From: a bacterium
Lineage (GTDB): Bacteria > Planctomycetota > Planctomycetia > Pirellulales > Pirellulaceae
Assembly (NCBI GenBank): GCA_030430075.1
Contig: JAUIGN010000002.1
Coordinates: 1-64,000 of the forward strand
Reading direction: 5' to 3'
Length of the DNA: 64,000 bases
This document shows positions 43,638-52,378 of this stretch, one piece after another. Made by a program: the position numbers and the translations under genes. Position 1 is the stretch's first letter. The number at the start of each line of letters is the position of its first letter. The notes under the pieces are model-generated. The model saw nothing but the letters and a program-made list of their open reading frames with translations, did no database searches and was not told the DNA's origin.

Positions 43638-44645
43638 GTGATTGAGACTTTGGCCCTGGTCGGTGCAACGGGTGCCGTCGGACAGATCGTGCGGGACTTG
43701 CTGGAACGACGCAATTTTCCGCTGCAACGAATCAAGTTCCTTGCCTCTGCCAGATCGGCCGGCAAGCAGATCACCTTTCGGGGAGAATCGCATCCGGTGG
43801 AAACCCTGTGCCCGGAGGCATTCGAAGGCGTCGATCTGGCGATCGGGAGCACTCCGGACGACGTGGCAGAGCAATTTGCCCCGTGGGCCGTCGAGCGGGG
43901 GGCGGTTGTCGTGGACGAAAGCGGCTTCTGGAGAATGCACGACCACGTGCCGCTGGTGGTTCCCGAGATCAACCCGGAAGCGGCCCGCAACCACCAGGGG
44001 ATCATCTCGAGCCCCAACTGCTCGACGACCCAGATGGTTGTCGCCATGAAGCCGCTGCACGACGCGGCAAGGATCCGGCGTGTCGTGGTCAGCACCTACC
44101 AGGCGACCAGCGGCGCGGGCGTGGCCGGGGAACAGGACTTGGAACTGGGGAGCCGCGCCGCGCTGGCCGGCGAGCCGTACGACTACCAGGCCTTCGCGCA
44201 CCCGATCGCGTTCAATCTCATCCCGCAAATCGGCAGCCACAAGCAGGCGGGCTACACCTCGGAAGAAATGAAAATGGTCTGGGAGACGCAGAAGATCTTC
44301 GGCGATCCGTCGATTCGCGTTTGCCCCACCTGCGTGCGCGTCCCTGTCACCAATTGCCACAGCGAAAGTATCATGGTTGAGACCGATCGCAAAGTCTCCG
44401 TCGCCGAGGCGACCCAGTTGTTCCGCGACTTTCCCGGCATCACCGTCATCGATGACCTCGCCAACGGCGAATACCCCATGCCGTTGAGCAGCAACGAAAA
44501 CGACGATGTCTTCATCGGACGGATTCGCGAAGACCTCTCCAGCGACCATGGGCTGACGTTCTGGTGCGTCAGCGACAACCTCCGCAAAGGGGCGGCGACC
44601 AATGCCGTGCAGATCGCCGAGCTGCTCTGCCGCCAGACGACCTGA
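43638..44645 (+). CDS. asd: Aspartate-semialdehyde dehydrogenase
   Basis: A 335-residue NADPH-dependent enzyme that makes aspartate semialdehyde, the branch compound for lysine/diaminopimelate, threonine and methionine. The Rossmann start LALVGATGAVGQIVRDLLERRNFP, the catalytic Cys128 in SSPNCSTTQMV, and the later TYQATSGAG and RVPVTNCHSES (His) motifs fit the family. The GTG start at 43638 has AGGAG 10 bases upstream; length is normal. It heads a rightward cluster with truA and a glycosyltransferase, unrelated in pathway. Confidence 0.96.
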   Translation: MIETLALVGATGAVGQIVRDLLERRNFPLQRIKFLASARSAGKQITFRGESHPVETLCPEAFEGVDLAIGSTPDDVAEQFAPWAVERGAVVVDESGFWRMHDHVPLVVPEINPEAARNHQGIISSPNCSTTQMVVAMKPLHDAARIRRVVVSTYQATSGAGVAGEQDLELGSRAALAGEPYDYQAFAHPIAFNLIPQIGSHKQAGYTSEEMKMVWETQKIFGDPSIRVCPTCVRVPVTNCHSESIMVETDRKVSVAEATQLFRDFPGITVIDDLANGEYPMPLSSNENDDVFIGRIREDLSSDHGLTFWCVSDNLRKGAATNAVQIAELLCRQTT

Positions 44646-44726
44646 TCCGAGAGACGGCGTCTCGCACCGGCCTGACCGAAAGGGGACCGTGCCCGGTCAC
44701 GATGTCATTCATTAGCAACGATTGCG

Positions 44727-45488
44727 ATGCGCTGCTTTCATCTTACCGTGGCTTACGATGGCACGGCGTTTTTCGGCTGGCAGTGGCAGCCTGACCGCCG
44801 CACGGTCCAAGGTGCGATCGAAGAGGCGATTTATCGCGTTACCGGAGAGCGGCTGCGGATCGTCGGCAGCGGCCGTACCGACACCGGCGTGCACGCCCAC
44901 GGACAGGCGGCCAGTTTCCGTTCAGCAACCGATCTCGAGGCGCACGTGCTGCTGCGGGCGCTCAACGCCAACCTGCCCGCTGATGTGCGAATCGTGGCCT
45001 CCCGCGAGGCTGCGGCCGACTTCTGTGCGCTCCGCCAGTCGACCGGGAAACGGTACCGCTACCTGATCCACAACGCAGAGATCCCGGACGTGTTTCTGCA
45101 AAATCGCGCCTGGTTTGTCTACGATCCGCTGGACGTCGAAGCCATGAACGCGGCCGCCCAGGGTCTGCACGGCAGACATGACTTCAAGAGCTACGAAACT
45201 TCGGGATCGCCGCGCGTGGACACCTGCCGTACACTTCGCGATCTCACCGTTCGCCGCTCCGTTGACGAAGACGCCCGAAGTCTTGTGTCGATCGAAGTGG
45301 AAGCGGACGGATTTCTCTATAACATGGTGCGAAACCTGGTCGGCACATTGGTCGAAGTGGGGCGGGGTAAGCGGCCGATTGAGTGGCCGGCGGAGATCCT
45401 CCCGGCCCGCGATCGACGGCTTGCCGGTCCGACCGCTCCGGCGCACGGGCTCTACATGCTCCGCGCCTTCTTTCCACCAACCCCGTAG
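44727..45488 (+). CDS. truA: tRNA pseudouridine(38-40) synthase
   Basis: A 253-residue pseudouridine synthase acting on positions 38-40 of the tRNA anticodon stem-loop. MRCFHLTVAYDGTAFFGWQWQ and the catalytic Asp52 in GSGRTDTGVHAHGQ are diagnostic; FLYNMVRNLVGTLVEVGRG is the conserved C-terminal segment. Full length. The neighbouring glycosyltransferase starts 30 bases after its stop. Confidence 0.96.
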   Translation: MRCFHLTVAYDGTAFFGWQWQPDRRTVQGAIEEAIYRVTGERLRIVGSGRTDTGVHAHGQAASFRSATDLEAHVLLRALNANLPADVRIVASREAAADFCALRQSTGKRYRYLIHNAEIPDVFLQNRAWFVYDPLDVEAMNAAAQGLHGRHDFKSYETSGSPRVDTCRTLRDLTVRRSVDEDARSLVSIEVEADGFLYNMVRNLVGTLVEVGRGKRPIEWPAEILPARDRRLAGPTAPAHGLYMLRAFFPPTP

Positions 45489-45517
45489 CCCGCTTCGACC
45501 GCAACAGGCAACACCTC

Positions 45518-46690
45518 ATGCGCATCGCCCATCTGATTACCCGCATGATCGTCGGCGGTGCCCAGGAGAACACGCTTTACACCTGCCAGGATCTGGTCCG
45601 CGAACACGGCGACGACGTGCTGCTGGTCACCGGCCCTGCGCTCGGCCCCGAAGGCGACTTGCTCACCGGCGGGCGAGGCGACGACGTACCGACGGCCCTG
45701 GTCCCCAGTTTGCGCCGCGCGATTCATCCTGGCCTGGACCTGCTGGCGTACCGAGCATTGCAACGTCAATTGCGGTCCTGGGCACCGGACGTCGTGCATA
45801 CACACAGCGCCAAAGCGGGGCTCCTGGGGCGATTGGCTGCCCGCAGCCTGCGAGTCCCGGTCGTCGTACATACCGTCCACGGCGCGCCGTTTCACAATTA
45901 TCAGGGCAGGGGGGCGCGGTCGTTCTTCCGCCAGTGCGAATCGTTTGCCGCCCGCCGGTGCGACGCGCTCATCAGCGTGGCCGACGCCATGACCGACCAG
46001 TTGGTCGCGGCGGGTGTCGCGCCGCGTGAAAAGTTCACCACCATCTATAGCGGCATGGATGTCGAGCCGTTCCTGCATGCGGACGACACGCGTCGGCAGA
46101 CACGCGCCGCGTTGGGGTTCGGTGACGACGACGTGGTGGTCGGCAAGATCGCGAGGCTGTTTCATCTCAAGGGGCACGAGTACCTGATTGAAGCCGCCGC
46201 CACGGCGGTCCAGCAGTGTCCGAATCTCAAGTTTCTGCTGATCGGGGACGGCATTCTGCGTCCCGCGCTGGAGTCCCAGATTGCCGCCGCCGGGCTCGGT
46301 GAACACGTTCACTTCGCGGGACTCGTCGATCCGCAGGAAATACCGGCCCTGGTCGGAGCAATGGATGCCCTGGTGCATTGCAGCCTGCGGGAAGGACTGG
46401 CCCGCGCGCTGCCGCAAGCGTTGATCGCCGGCAAGCCGGCCATTAGCTACGATATCGACGGGGCACGCGAAGTCGTGATCAACAACGAGACGGGATACCT
46501 GCTCCCGCCAAAGAGCATCGAACCGCTAGCTGCAGCGCTGGTCGAAATCGCCACCGATCCCCACCGGCGCCGGCGGCTGGGCCGAACCGGCCAGCAGCGT
46601 TTCACGGAGCAGTTTCGTCACCAGTTCATGACGGCCCGAATTCGTGAACTCTACCTGCGGCTGCTCGGGGAAGCAGCCTGTCCCCGGTGA
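45518..46690 (+). CDS. GT4-family glycosyltransferase
   Basis: A 390-residue GT-B fold glycosyltransferase (family 4/1). The N-terminal acceptor half starts MRIAHLITRMIVGGAQENTLYTCQDL, the usual opening of GT4 enzymes; the C-terminal nucleotide-sugar half has VGKIARLFHLKGHEYLIEA and the HCSLREGLARALPQALIAGKPAISYDIDGARE segment, where the acidic donor-binding residues lie. No membrane helix. The likely role is polysaccharide or lipid-linked glycan synthesis; donor and acceptor are unknown. The start chosen is the first ATG that keeps the family N-terminus. Confidence 0.92.
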   Translation: MRIAHLITRMIVGGAQENTLYTCQDLVREHGDDVLLVTGPALGPEGDLLTGGRGDDVPTALVPSLRRAIHPGLDLLAYRALQRQLRSWAPDVVHTHSAKAGLLGRLAARSLRVPVVVHTVHGAPFHNYQGRGARSFFRQCESFAARRCDALISVADAMTDQLVAAGVAPREKFTTIYSGMDVEPFLHADDTRRQTRAALGFGDDDVVVGKIARLFHLKGHEYLIEAAATAVQQCPNLKFLLIGDGILRPALESQIAAAGLGEHVHFAGLVDPQEIPALVGAMDALVHCSLREGLARALPQALIAGKPAISYDIDGAREVVINNETGYLLPPKSIEPLAAALVEIATDPHRRRRLGRTGQQRFTEQFRHQFMTARIRELYLRLLGEAACPR

Positions 46691-46737
46691 ACGCGGTTCC
46701 GGCGCGCCGCGATTCGGATGCACGACCGCCGGATACC

Positions 46738-46812
46738 GGAAGGCAGGGGCCAGGGCAGGCAGGGGCCAGGGCAGGCAGAGGACCAGGGCAGGCAGAGGAC
46801 CGGGCAGGCAGC
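46738..46812 (+). repeat. GC-rich tandem repeat
   Basis: About four copies of a 17-18-bp unit (CCAGGGCAGGCAGAGGAC with variants GGGGCCAGGGCAGGCAG) immediately downstream of the glycosyltransferase gene, before the protein kinase. Confidence 0.75.
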
Positions 46813-46981
46813 CGCAATCCGACCAGTCTTCCCCTTCCCAGAGGGTTGATCTACACTGGCGCAAATACCTTGCTTTTCCGCACCGTGATGGAAAGGTAAG
46901 CAGTGCGTCGGGAGGGTACCAGACCGTTCGGCCTGCCCCAGCGACGTACGCGTCCCGGCGAAGCACCAGGCGAACCTGATC

Positions 46982-47851
46982 GTGAGCAAACTACCCGACT
47001 TCCTTGGCCCCTACCGGCTGGCAAAATTCATCCGCTCCGGTAATGCAACCCAGATCTGGGAGGCCATTAAGGACGACGGGAGTGGTCGCTATGTGCTGAA
47101 GGTGCTCAATCGGGCCCTCTGGGGCAATCGCGAAGAGATCGGCTACCTGAAGCACGAGTATGACGTTGCTCATGGGATCGACCATCCCAACGTGATCGAC
47201 GTGATTGACTTTAAAATCGACAACAAGATCGGCTATCTGGTCCTGGAAGTGTTCACCGACCTGAACATCAAACAATACATGCGCGAGCACGGTCATGAGA
47301 GCCTGCACGACAATTACACCAAGGTGGTCGAGCAGGCGTTGCTCGGCCTCCAACAGCTCAACGAGGCCGGCTGGGTTCACTGCGACGTCAAGCCGGACAA
47401 CTTTCTGCTGAGCTCGGAGATGGAAGTGAAACTGATCGACTTCACAATCTCCAAGCGGATCACCAAGGGGTTCGCCGCCATGTTCCGCAAGCGGGGCACG
47501 ATCCGCGGAACGCGGAGCTACATGTCGCCCGAACAGATCCGCAACGAACCGCTCGACGCTCGGGCCGACATCTATAGCATGGGATGCGTGATGTACGAAT
47601 TGCTGAATGGTCGTCCGCCATTCTCCGGTGAGAGCCCGAATGACTTGTTGAACAAACACTTGAAAGCGCCCATTCCAAGCATCCTTGTCGCCAACCCCAA
47701 GGTTTCCAACGACATGGCCGCGCTCCTCCAGCGGGCGATGGCGAAGGACCGCGACAAGCGGCCGGAGTCAATGAAACAGTTGCTCGGCGAGTTGCAGTCG
47801 ATCAACGTCTTCAAGCCTGTTCTCAGAAACAAGGCTGGCGACGACAAATGA
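46982..47851 (+). CDS. Atypical serine/threonine protein kinase (DFG replaced by DFT)
   Basis: A 289-residue stand-alone kinase domain, GTG start. The ATP lysine is Lys40 (VLKVL), catalytic Asp135 is in HCDVKPDN and the activation segment ends MSPEQI (SPE at 182). Three canonical features are changed: the glycine loop reads SGNATQ instead of GxGxxG, HRD is HCD (a non-RD kinase) and DFG is D153-F-T155. The metal-binding Asp and Asn are kept, so catalysis is possible but atypical. There is no transmembrane helix or sensor domain, unusual for the many receptor-type kinases in planctomycetes. Substrate unknown. Confidence 0.9.
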   Translation: MSKLPDFLGPYRLAKFIRSGNATQIWEAIKDDGSGRYVLKVLNRALWGNREEIGYLKHEYDVAHGIDHPNVIDVIDFKIDNKIGYLVLEVFTDLNIKQYMREHGHESLHDNYTKVVEQALLGLQQLNEAGWVHCDVKPDNFLLSSEMEVKLIDFTISKRITKGFAAMFRKRGTIRGTRSYMSPEQIRNEPLDARADIYSMGCVMYELLNGRPPFSGESPNDLLNKHLKAPIPSILVANPKVSNDMAALLQRAMAKDRDKRPESMKQLLGELQSINVFKPVLRNKAGDDK

Positions 47852-48011
47852 CCGGACGCCCCGCCGCGACGAGCGGAGCCAGGCGCCAGGAAACTGCCGG
47901 GGCCGCGTTCCGGATTGAGCACACCAAACGTCGCTTCGCCCCCCTGACCTGCGGCCCGCCGCCACGCAAATCAAGCACCACCTAAACCAACCTCCCCACG
48001 AGTTCGTTGCT

Positions 48012-49013
48012 ATGGAAGCTCCCGCCCCAGGATTTGAGTTTGAACAACCGATCTTCGAGCTGCAATTGCGGATCGCGGACCTGCAAAAACAGGAACAGAC
48101 ACCCGAGCTGCAGGATGAGGTGCGGAAACTGCGGCGCGAAGAAGCTGATCTGACCAAGCAGATCTACGGAAGCCTCTCGCCGTGGGAAACCGTCAAGGTC
48201 TCTCGACACAAAGATCGTCCGCACACGGTCGACTACTTGTCGCTCGTGTTCGACGATTTTGTCGAACTGCACGGCGATAAGTTTTTCGGTGACGACCGTG
48301 CGATGCGGGCCGGATTTGCCAAGCTGGATCAGTTCAAGGTCCTCGTCGTGGGCCATGAAAAGGGCCGGACGTACAAAGAGAAGAGCGCCTGCTATTTCGG
48401 ATGCGCCCATCCGGAAGGCTATCGAAAAGCCATGGCCAAGATGCGGATGGCGACCAAGTTCAAGCTGCCGGTCATCTGCCTGATCGACACGCCGGGCGCC
48501 TATCCGGGAATCGGCGCCGAAGAACGCGGACAGGCGCAGGTCATCGCGGAGAATATGTTCGAGATGTCACGGCTGGATACGCCGATCCTCTGCGTGGTCA
48601 TCGGCGAAGGCGGTAGCGGAGGAGCCTTGGGTATCGGCGTCGGCGATCGGGTTGCCATGCTCGAGCATTCGTATTACTCGGTAATCAGCCCCGAAGGTTG
48701 CGCGGGCATTCTCTGGAAGAGCCATGAGTATGCCGAACGGGCCGCCACCGCATTGAAGTTCACCTCGTCCGATCTGAAACGCCTCGGCGTGGTCGACGAC
48801 GTGATCCCGGAACCGCTGGGCGGCGCCCACCGGGATCACCATCAGACGGCCCGTCGGGTCAAGGCACACCTGATCAAGTCGCTGCGAGAATTGCTCGCGA
48901 TCCCCAACGACGAGCGGCTCGCCCAACGGTACGAGAAGTTCCGCCGGATGGGCCAGTTTCTCGACGGCAACCTCGCAGCGCAAGCCGGTTCGACCGCAGA
49001 CGAATCGGCTTGA
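48012..49013 (+). CDS. accA: Acetyl-CoA carboxylase carboxyltransferase, alpha subunit
   Basis: A 333-residue subunit that with AccD transfers carboxybiotin's carboxyl group to acetyl-CoA, giving malonyl-CoA for fatty acid synthesis. The N-terminal coiled-coil FEQPIFELQLRIADLQKQE, then RPHTVDYLSLVFDDFVELHGDKFFGDD, LIDTPGAYPGIGAEERGQ and EGGSGGALGIGVGDRVAMLEHSYYSVISPEGCAGILWK are the family motifs. Length is normal. accD is not in the window. Confidence 0.96.
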   Translation: MEAPAPGFEFEQPIFELQLRIADLQKQEQTPELQDEVRKLRREEADLTKQIYGSLSPWETVKVSRHKDRPHTVDYLSLVFDDFVELHGDKFFGDDRAMRAGFAKLDQFKVLVVGHEKGRTYKEKSACYFGCAHPEGYRKAMAKMRMATKFKLPVICLIDTPGAYPGIGAEERGQAQVIAENMFEMSRLDTPILCVVIGEGGSGGALGIGVGDRVAMLEHSYYSVISPEGCAGILWKSHEYAERAATALKFTSSDLKRLGVVDDVIPEPLGGAHRDHHQTARRVKAHLIKSLRELLAIPNDERLAQRYEKFRRMGQFLDGNLAAQAGSTADESA

Positions 49014-49780
49014 TCCAAGACAGCCGACGGACGTGCCGGGGCCGGCTTGAAGACCCGGAGACGCGGCGATTTCCAGCCCGTTTGTGCCTCGATTTCAACG
49101 GCACACCAACGTCCGATAATGTTTCTTATGTTCGGTTGTGGATGGGGTTTTCCCCGTGTTTTGGGCGGTTTTCGAATTCCGCCCTGTTTCAAACGGACGT
49201 TGGCGATCGAGCGTCGATGTGAAAGCGATCGGTATGCTGTGCTCAACACTCAAAGCTGCCTCCAGCCGGGCCGCGCACCGCTCGTGCGAAGACTCGCAAC
49301 CCAGTGATCACACGCGGTTCATTTCGGGCCAGCGACGGCAGAATTCCAGCCGCGTGCCGACTGCCTGAGTTGGCGCCGCGTGGATCGAAAGGGGTCCGCG
49401 ACTGGGTCCTGGAGGCCGACGGAACGGAGACCGAAATCAGACACTCCGGACCGTCCCAACCGCGTCCCGATATCGGCCAGGCTCCCTCCCCCTCCCCATG
49501 GCAACCAACTCGCCGCGAGCCCGCTCATCCGTCCCCGGCGGCCGTGGCGAGCGATCGAATGTTTGGTTGCCTGTTGCAAGCCCCCAGACGTCGCGCTTAA
49601 ATGCCAGTCCCCTTGTGTCATTTCGCCCAGACACTGGCACGCTATGTGACGTTCTTCTGACACCGGCGTCGCCGGACAACTGCCGTTCGTGGTGCGTGCG
49701 TGCGCAGGACCGACCGTAAGCGCGGAACCAATCAACGATCGATCGACCGGTTGGGGGCGGGTGGCACGCGCTAGCCCGGA
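49014..49780. other. Gene-free stretch, 767 nt
   Basis: No convincing protein was found here; open frames have no family character. An inverted repeat TGCCAGT (49602-49608) / ACTGGCA (49633-49639) with a 24-nt spacer is present. Together with the repeats that follow, this is the longest non-coding part of the window. Confidence 0.5.
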
Positions 49781-49851
49781 TGATGCATCAGCCGTTGGGC
49801 GTTAGCCCCGGTTCCGTCGAAGGCTGCACCAACCGGACGCTAACGCGTTCC
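49781..49851 (+). repeat. Dispersed CATCAGCCGTTGGGCG element, full copy
   Basis: ATGCATCAGCCGTTGGGCG, TTAGCCCCGGTTCCGTCG and GACGCTAACGCGTTCC. The same blocks in the same order are on the minus strand at 54559-54632; the first two are also at 28848-28881. Confidence 0.75.
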
Positions 49852-49942
49852 GACTGCTGTGCGCGGCGATTGGGATAGGCTCACTGAGAACGAATGCGGC
49901 ACAGCGACATGCAGTGAATCTGTGTCCATGCATGGATCATCC

Positions 49943-50016
49943 GGGCTCGTGATTGGGCTCGTGATTGGGCTCGTGATTGGGATTGGGATTGGGATTGGGA
50001 TTGGGATTGGGATTGG
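49943..50016 (+). repeat. 12-bp and 6-bp tandem repeats, G-quadruplex-capable
   Basis: Three copies of GGGCTCGTGATT (49943-49978) lead into GGGATT hexamers. There are six GGG tracts (49979, 49985, 49991, 49997, 50003, 50009) with three-base ATT loops, a strong G-quadruplex pattern on the plus strand. Confidence 0.85.
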
Positions 50017-50182
50017 AGACCTTCGGTCAGCGGTTTCGGCGGGGTCAGAGACCCGCGCCGAGCAGAAGGGGGCAGAGACCCGCGCCGAGCAGAAGGGATC
50101 AGAGACCCGCGCCGAACAGAAGGGATCAGAGACCCGCGCCGAGTAGAAGGGGTCAGAGACCCGCGCCGAACAGAAGGGGCGA
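50015..50182 (+). repeat. Dispersed 50-nt element followed by a 27-bp tandem array
   Basis: 50015-50064 matches the reverse complement of 14739-14788 at about 47 of 50 positions. Five 27-bp units (starting 50046, 50073, 50100, 50127 and 50154; core AGACCCGCGCCGA) follow, then decay into looser copies to about 50250. Confidence 0.8.
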
Positions 50183-50282
50183 AGACCCGCGCAAGGAAAG
50201 GGTGGAGATCCACGGCCAGGATAGGGATGAAGATCCGCGCCGGGCAGATAGGGATCGGCAGGGTACGAACAGGTACGGGTCG

Positions 50283-50975
50283 CTACCGTCGCACGCCTTC
50301 GTCCCCGAACTTTTCTTCCAGTGCGTCGGTCGCGCGGCGTTCGAGGACCTGCAATAGATCATCCGCCGGAATCAGTTCGACGCCCCCCAGGCCGATTCGC
50401 GGACTTTCGTCTTGGTCACGCTCGACGTGGTGATCCTCGGCTGAATCATGATCGTGCCCGGCATGGTCGACGCGCTCGTCCAGCGTATGGATGTAGGGGT
50501 GCAGCACGTCGTGAAGTTCGCTGGGCATGACCTGGTGTGACTTGTCGAGAACCACGGCGATGTAGTAACCGCTGCGGGAGCTCACGATCGCGCGCCGTTG
50601 ATCGTCGCCGAGCAGCGTCATGGCGAACAACGTGATGATGACACAGAAGAGGACTCCCTTGGCAAATCCGAGCAACCCGCCGAGTTGCCGGTCGAACTCC
50701 TTCAGCTTCAACCGATCAAGCACGTTGGAGACGTAGCGAAAGCCAACCCAAATCAAGAACGAGGTGCCCACGTAGAGAATGAGCATCGCCAGAAACATGT
50801 CCCATGGCGGCGTGGCATCGATCAATTCGGCAACCTGGCCGCGAAAACTGACCGCGACAAAATAGCTGGCGACGATAGCACCCACGGAAGCAACCTGCCA
50901 GGCGAGCCCTTTGTAGGCACCGAAGAGGGTCGCTCCAACCAGGACCACAATCATGATGATATCGTAGACTTGCAT
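50283..50975 (-). CDS. CvpA-family membrane protein
   Basis: A 230-residue protein with four hydrophobic segments in the CvpA arrangement: MQVYDIIMIVVLVGATLFGAYKGLAWQVASVG, FVAVSFRG, MFLAMLILYVGTSFLIWVGFRYVSNVLDRLKLKEFDRQLGGLLGFAKGVLFCVIITLFAM. The C-terminal 75 residues are cytoplasmic or periplasmic and His/Asp/Glu-rich (HAGHDHDSAEDHHVERDQ), beyond the usual CvpA length. CvpA proteins affect colicin V production, envelope stress and bile resistance in enterobacteria; the role here is unknown. Confidence 0.9.
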   Translation of the reverse strand: MQVYDIIMIVVLVGATLFGAYKGLAWQVASVGAIVASYFVAVSFRGQVAELIDATPPWDMFLAMLILYVGTSFLIWVGFRYVSNVLDRLKLKEFDRQLGGLLGFAKGVLFCVIITLFAMTLLGDDQRRAIVSSRSGYYIAVVLDKSHQVMPSELHDVLHPYIHTLDERVDHAGHDHDSAEDHHVERDQDESPRIGLGGVELIPADDLLQVLERRATDALEEKFGDEGVRR

Positions 50976-51348
50976 CGCAGTTGCCGCCGGGTTTCACGTC
51001 AGGAACATCGGGAAAGATGGCTGCGGGTGCCGCATCTTCCTCACGCCGCCCGCACTTCGGTCGGACGGCGAATTCAGACGGCAACTGTAGCCGATCGCGG
51101 CCCACCAGGCCAAGGGCACTTGCCGCATGAGATGCTATTCGCTGCCGGGTCGGATTTCTCTATACTCGGCGACCGTTTTTTCTGAGGGGAGGGGACTGTC
51201 AGGGCGGTCTCCAACGAAGTGACTTCGGCAGCGATTCCGGCGCGACCGTCGACCACCCGTGGAAGGCGAGGCCCGCCGTCCGGCACCGGACGGTTGGTTG
51301 TGGCAACGGTCTGAAGTCGTTTCGCAGCATGCCGCGGCGAGGGCGCCT
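50976..51348. other. Divergent intergenic region, 373 nt
   Basis: Promoter region for the cvpA-like and YdjM-like genes. No other feature was seen. Confidence 0.45.
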
Positions 51349-52149
51349 ATGGCCGATTTCAAAACACACATAACGACCAGTTCAGCGGTCGGCGTCGGCT
51401 ACGGCCTGGCAGGCCACTTTCTCCTCGACGCACCGATCCCGTCCTGCATCTTGTCGGCCGGGCTGTGCGGGCTGGCGGGCATTCTGCCGGATCTGGATAG
51501 CGATACCGGCGTGCCGATCCGCGAAACGATGGCCTTTGCTTCCGCCGTCGTTCCGATGCTGATGATTGACCGCTTCCAAACCATGGGGTGGCCGCACGAA
51601 ACGATCGTGATGGTCGGCGGCGTCATGTACCTGGTGATTCGCTTTGGTGTCGCGAATCTTGTCAAGCGCTACACCGTTCACCGCGGCATGTGGCACAGCC
51701 TGCCCGCGGCCGCCATCTTCGGCCTGCTGGCATTCCTGATTTGTTCCTGCCAGGACATGACGCTTCGCCTCTTCAAGACGGGTGCCGTGGTGCTTGGCTT
51801 CCTGATCCATCTGGGGCTGGACGAACTGTGGGCCGTCGACCTCAAACGGCTGCGTTTCAAGAAATCATTCGGAACCGCCTTCAAACTCTGGGGCAACAAG
51901 CGTTGGGCCAACTTCTCCGTCTATGCCAAACTGGGTCTGCTGACGCTGCTGGCCTTTGGTGATCCCATCATGATGGACCGATTCGGTGGCCACGCTCATG
52001 ACGTTCCCCACCTCGCCAGCGACATGTTCGGCGGCGGTTCCCCCGACACGGCAGCACCCACGGCCGAACCGCCCGCACCAGAAGCCGGCCTCGAGACAAC
52101 CGGCAAGCCGTTTGATCCCTGGGATGCGATCCCCACAATTCAACGGTAA
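51349..52149 (+). CDS. YdjM-like inner-membrane metal-dependent hydrolase
   Basis: A 266-residue protein from ATG 51349 behind GAGGG. It has the PF04307 layout: early His in KTHITTSSAVGVGYG, the LAGILPDLDSDTG acidic motif, HRGMWHSLPAAAIFG with two His, and a late HLGLDELWAVD. About five hydrophobic segments put it in the inner membrane. E. coli YdjM is LexA-regulated; some family members act as phospholipases or hydrolases, but no activity can be assigned. The last 40 residues are Pro/Ala/Glu-rich. Confidence 0.88.
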   Translation: MADFKTHITTSSAVGVGYGLAGHFLLDAPIPSCILSAGLCGLAGILPDLDSDTGVPIRETMAFASAVVPMLMIDRFQTMGWPHETIVMVGGVMYLVIRFGVANLVKRYTVHRGMWHSLPAAAIFGLLAFLICSCQDMTLRLFKTGAVVLGFLIHLGLDELWAVDLKRLRFKKSFGTAFKLWGNKRWANFSVYAKLGLLTLLAFGDPIMMDRFGGHAHDVPHLASDMFGGGSPDTAAPTAEPPAPEAGLETTGKPFDPWDAIPTIQR

Positions 52150-52378
52150 TTGGCCAGGGGCATGGCGTGCGCCGGATTCCGTCGGTCATGCAATGCAAGA
52201 CGAAATGTGGGCTGGCATGCGGCAGGAACGTGCCATCAACGCGTTCGCGCAGGTCCGTAGCGTTGGTGTTACGGACGTTGTTGCTGCATCATCTCCCAGG
52301 CCTTCGTCGAGTTACCGCTCGGCCTTCACAGAGCGACCGTGATCCCAATTGCTCCCCCCCCGCTACCACGATCGCAGG

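Noticed and set aside
49319-49735. 138-codon minus-strand frame in the gene-free region
   Set aside because: No ribosome-binding site, no family resemblance, and it overlaps an inverted repeat; regarded as non-coding.
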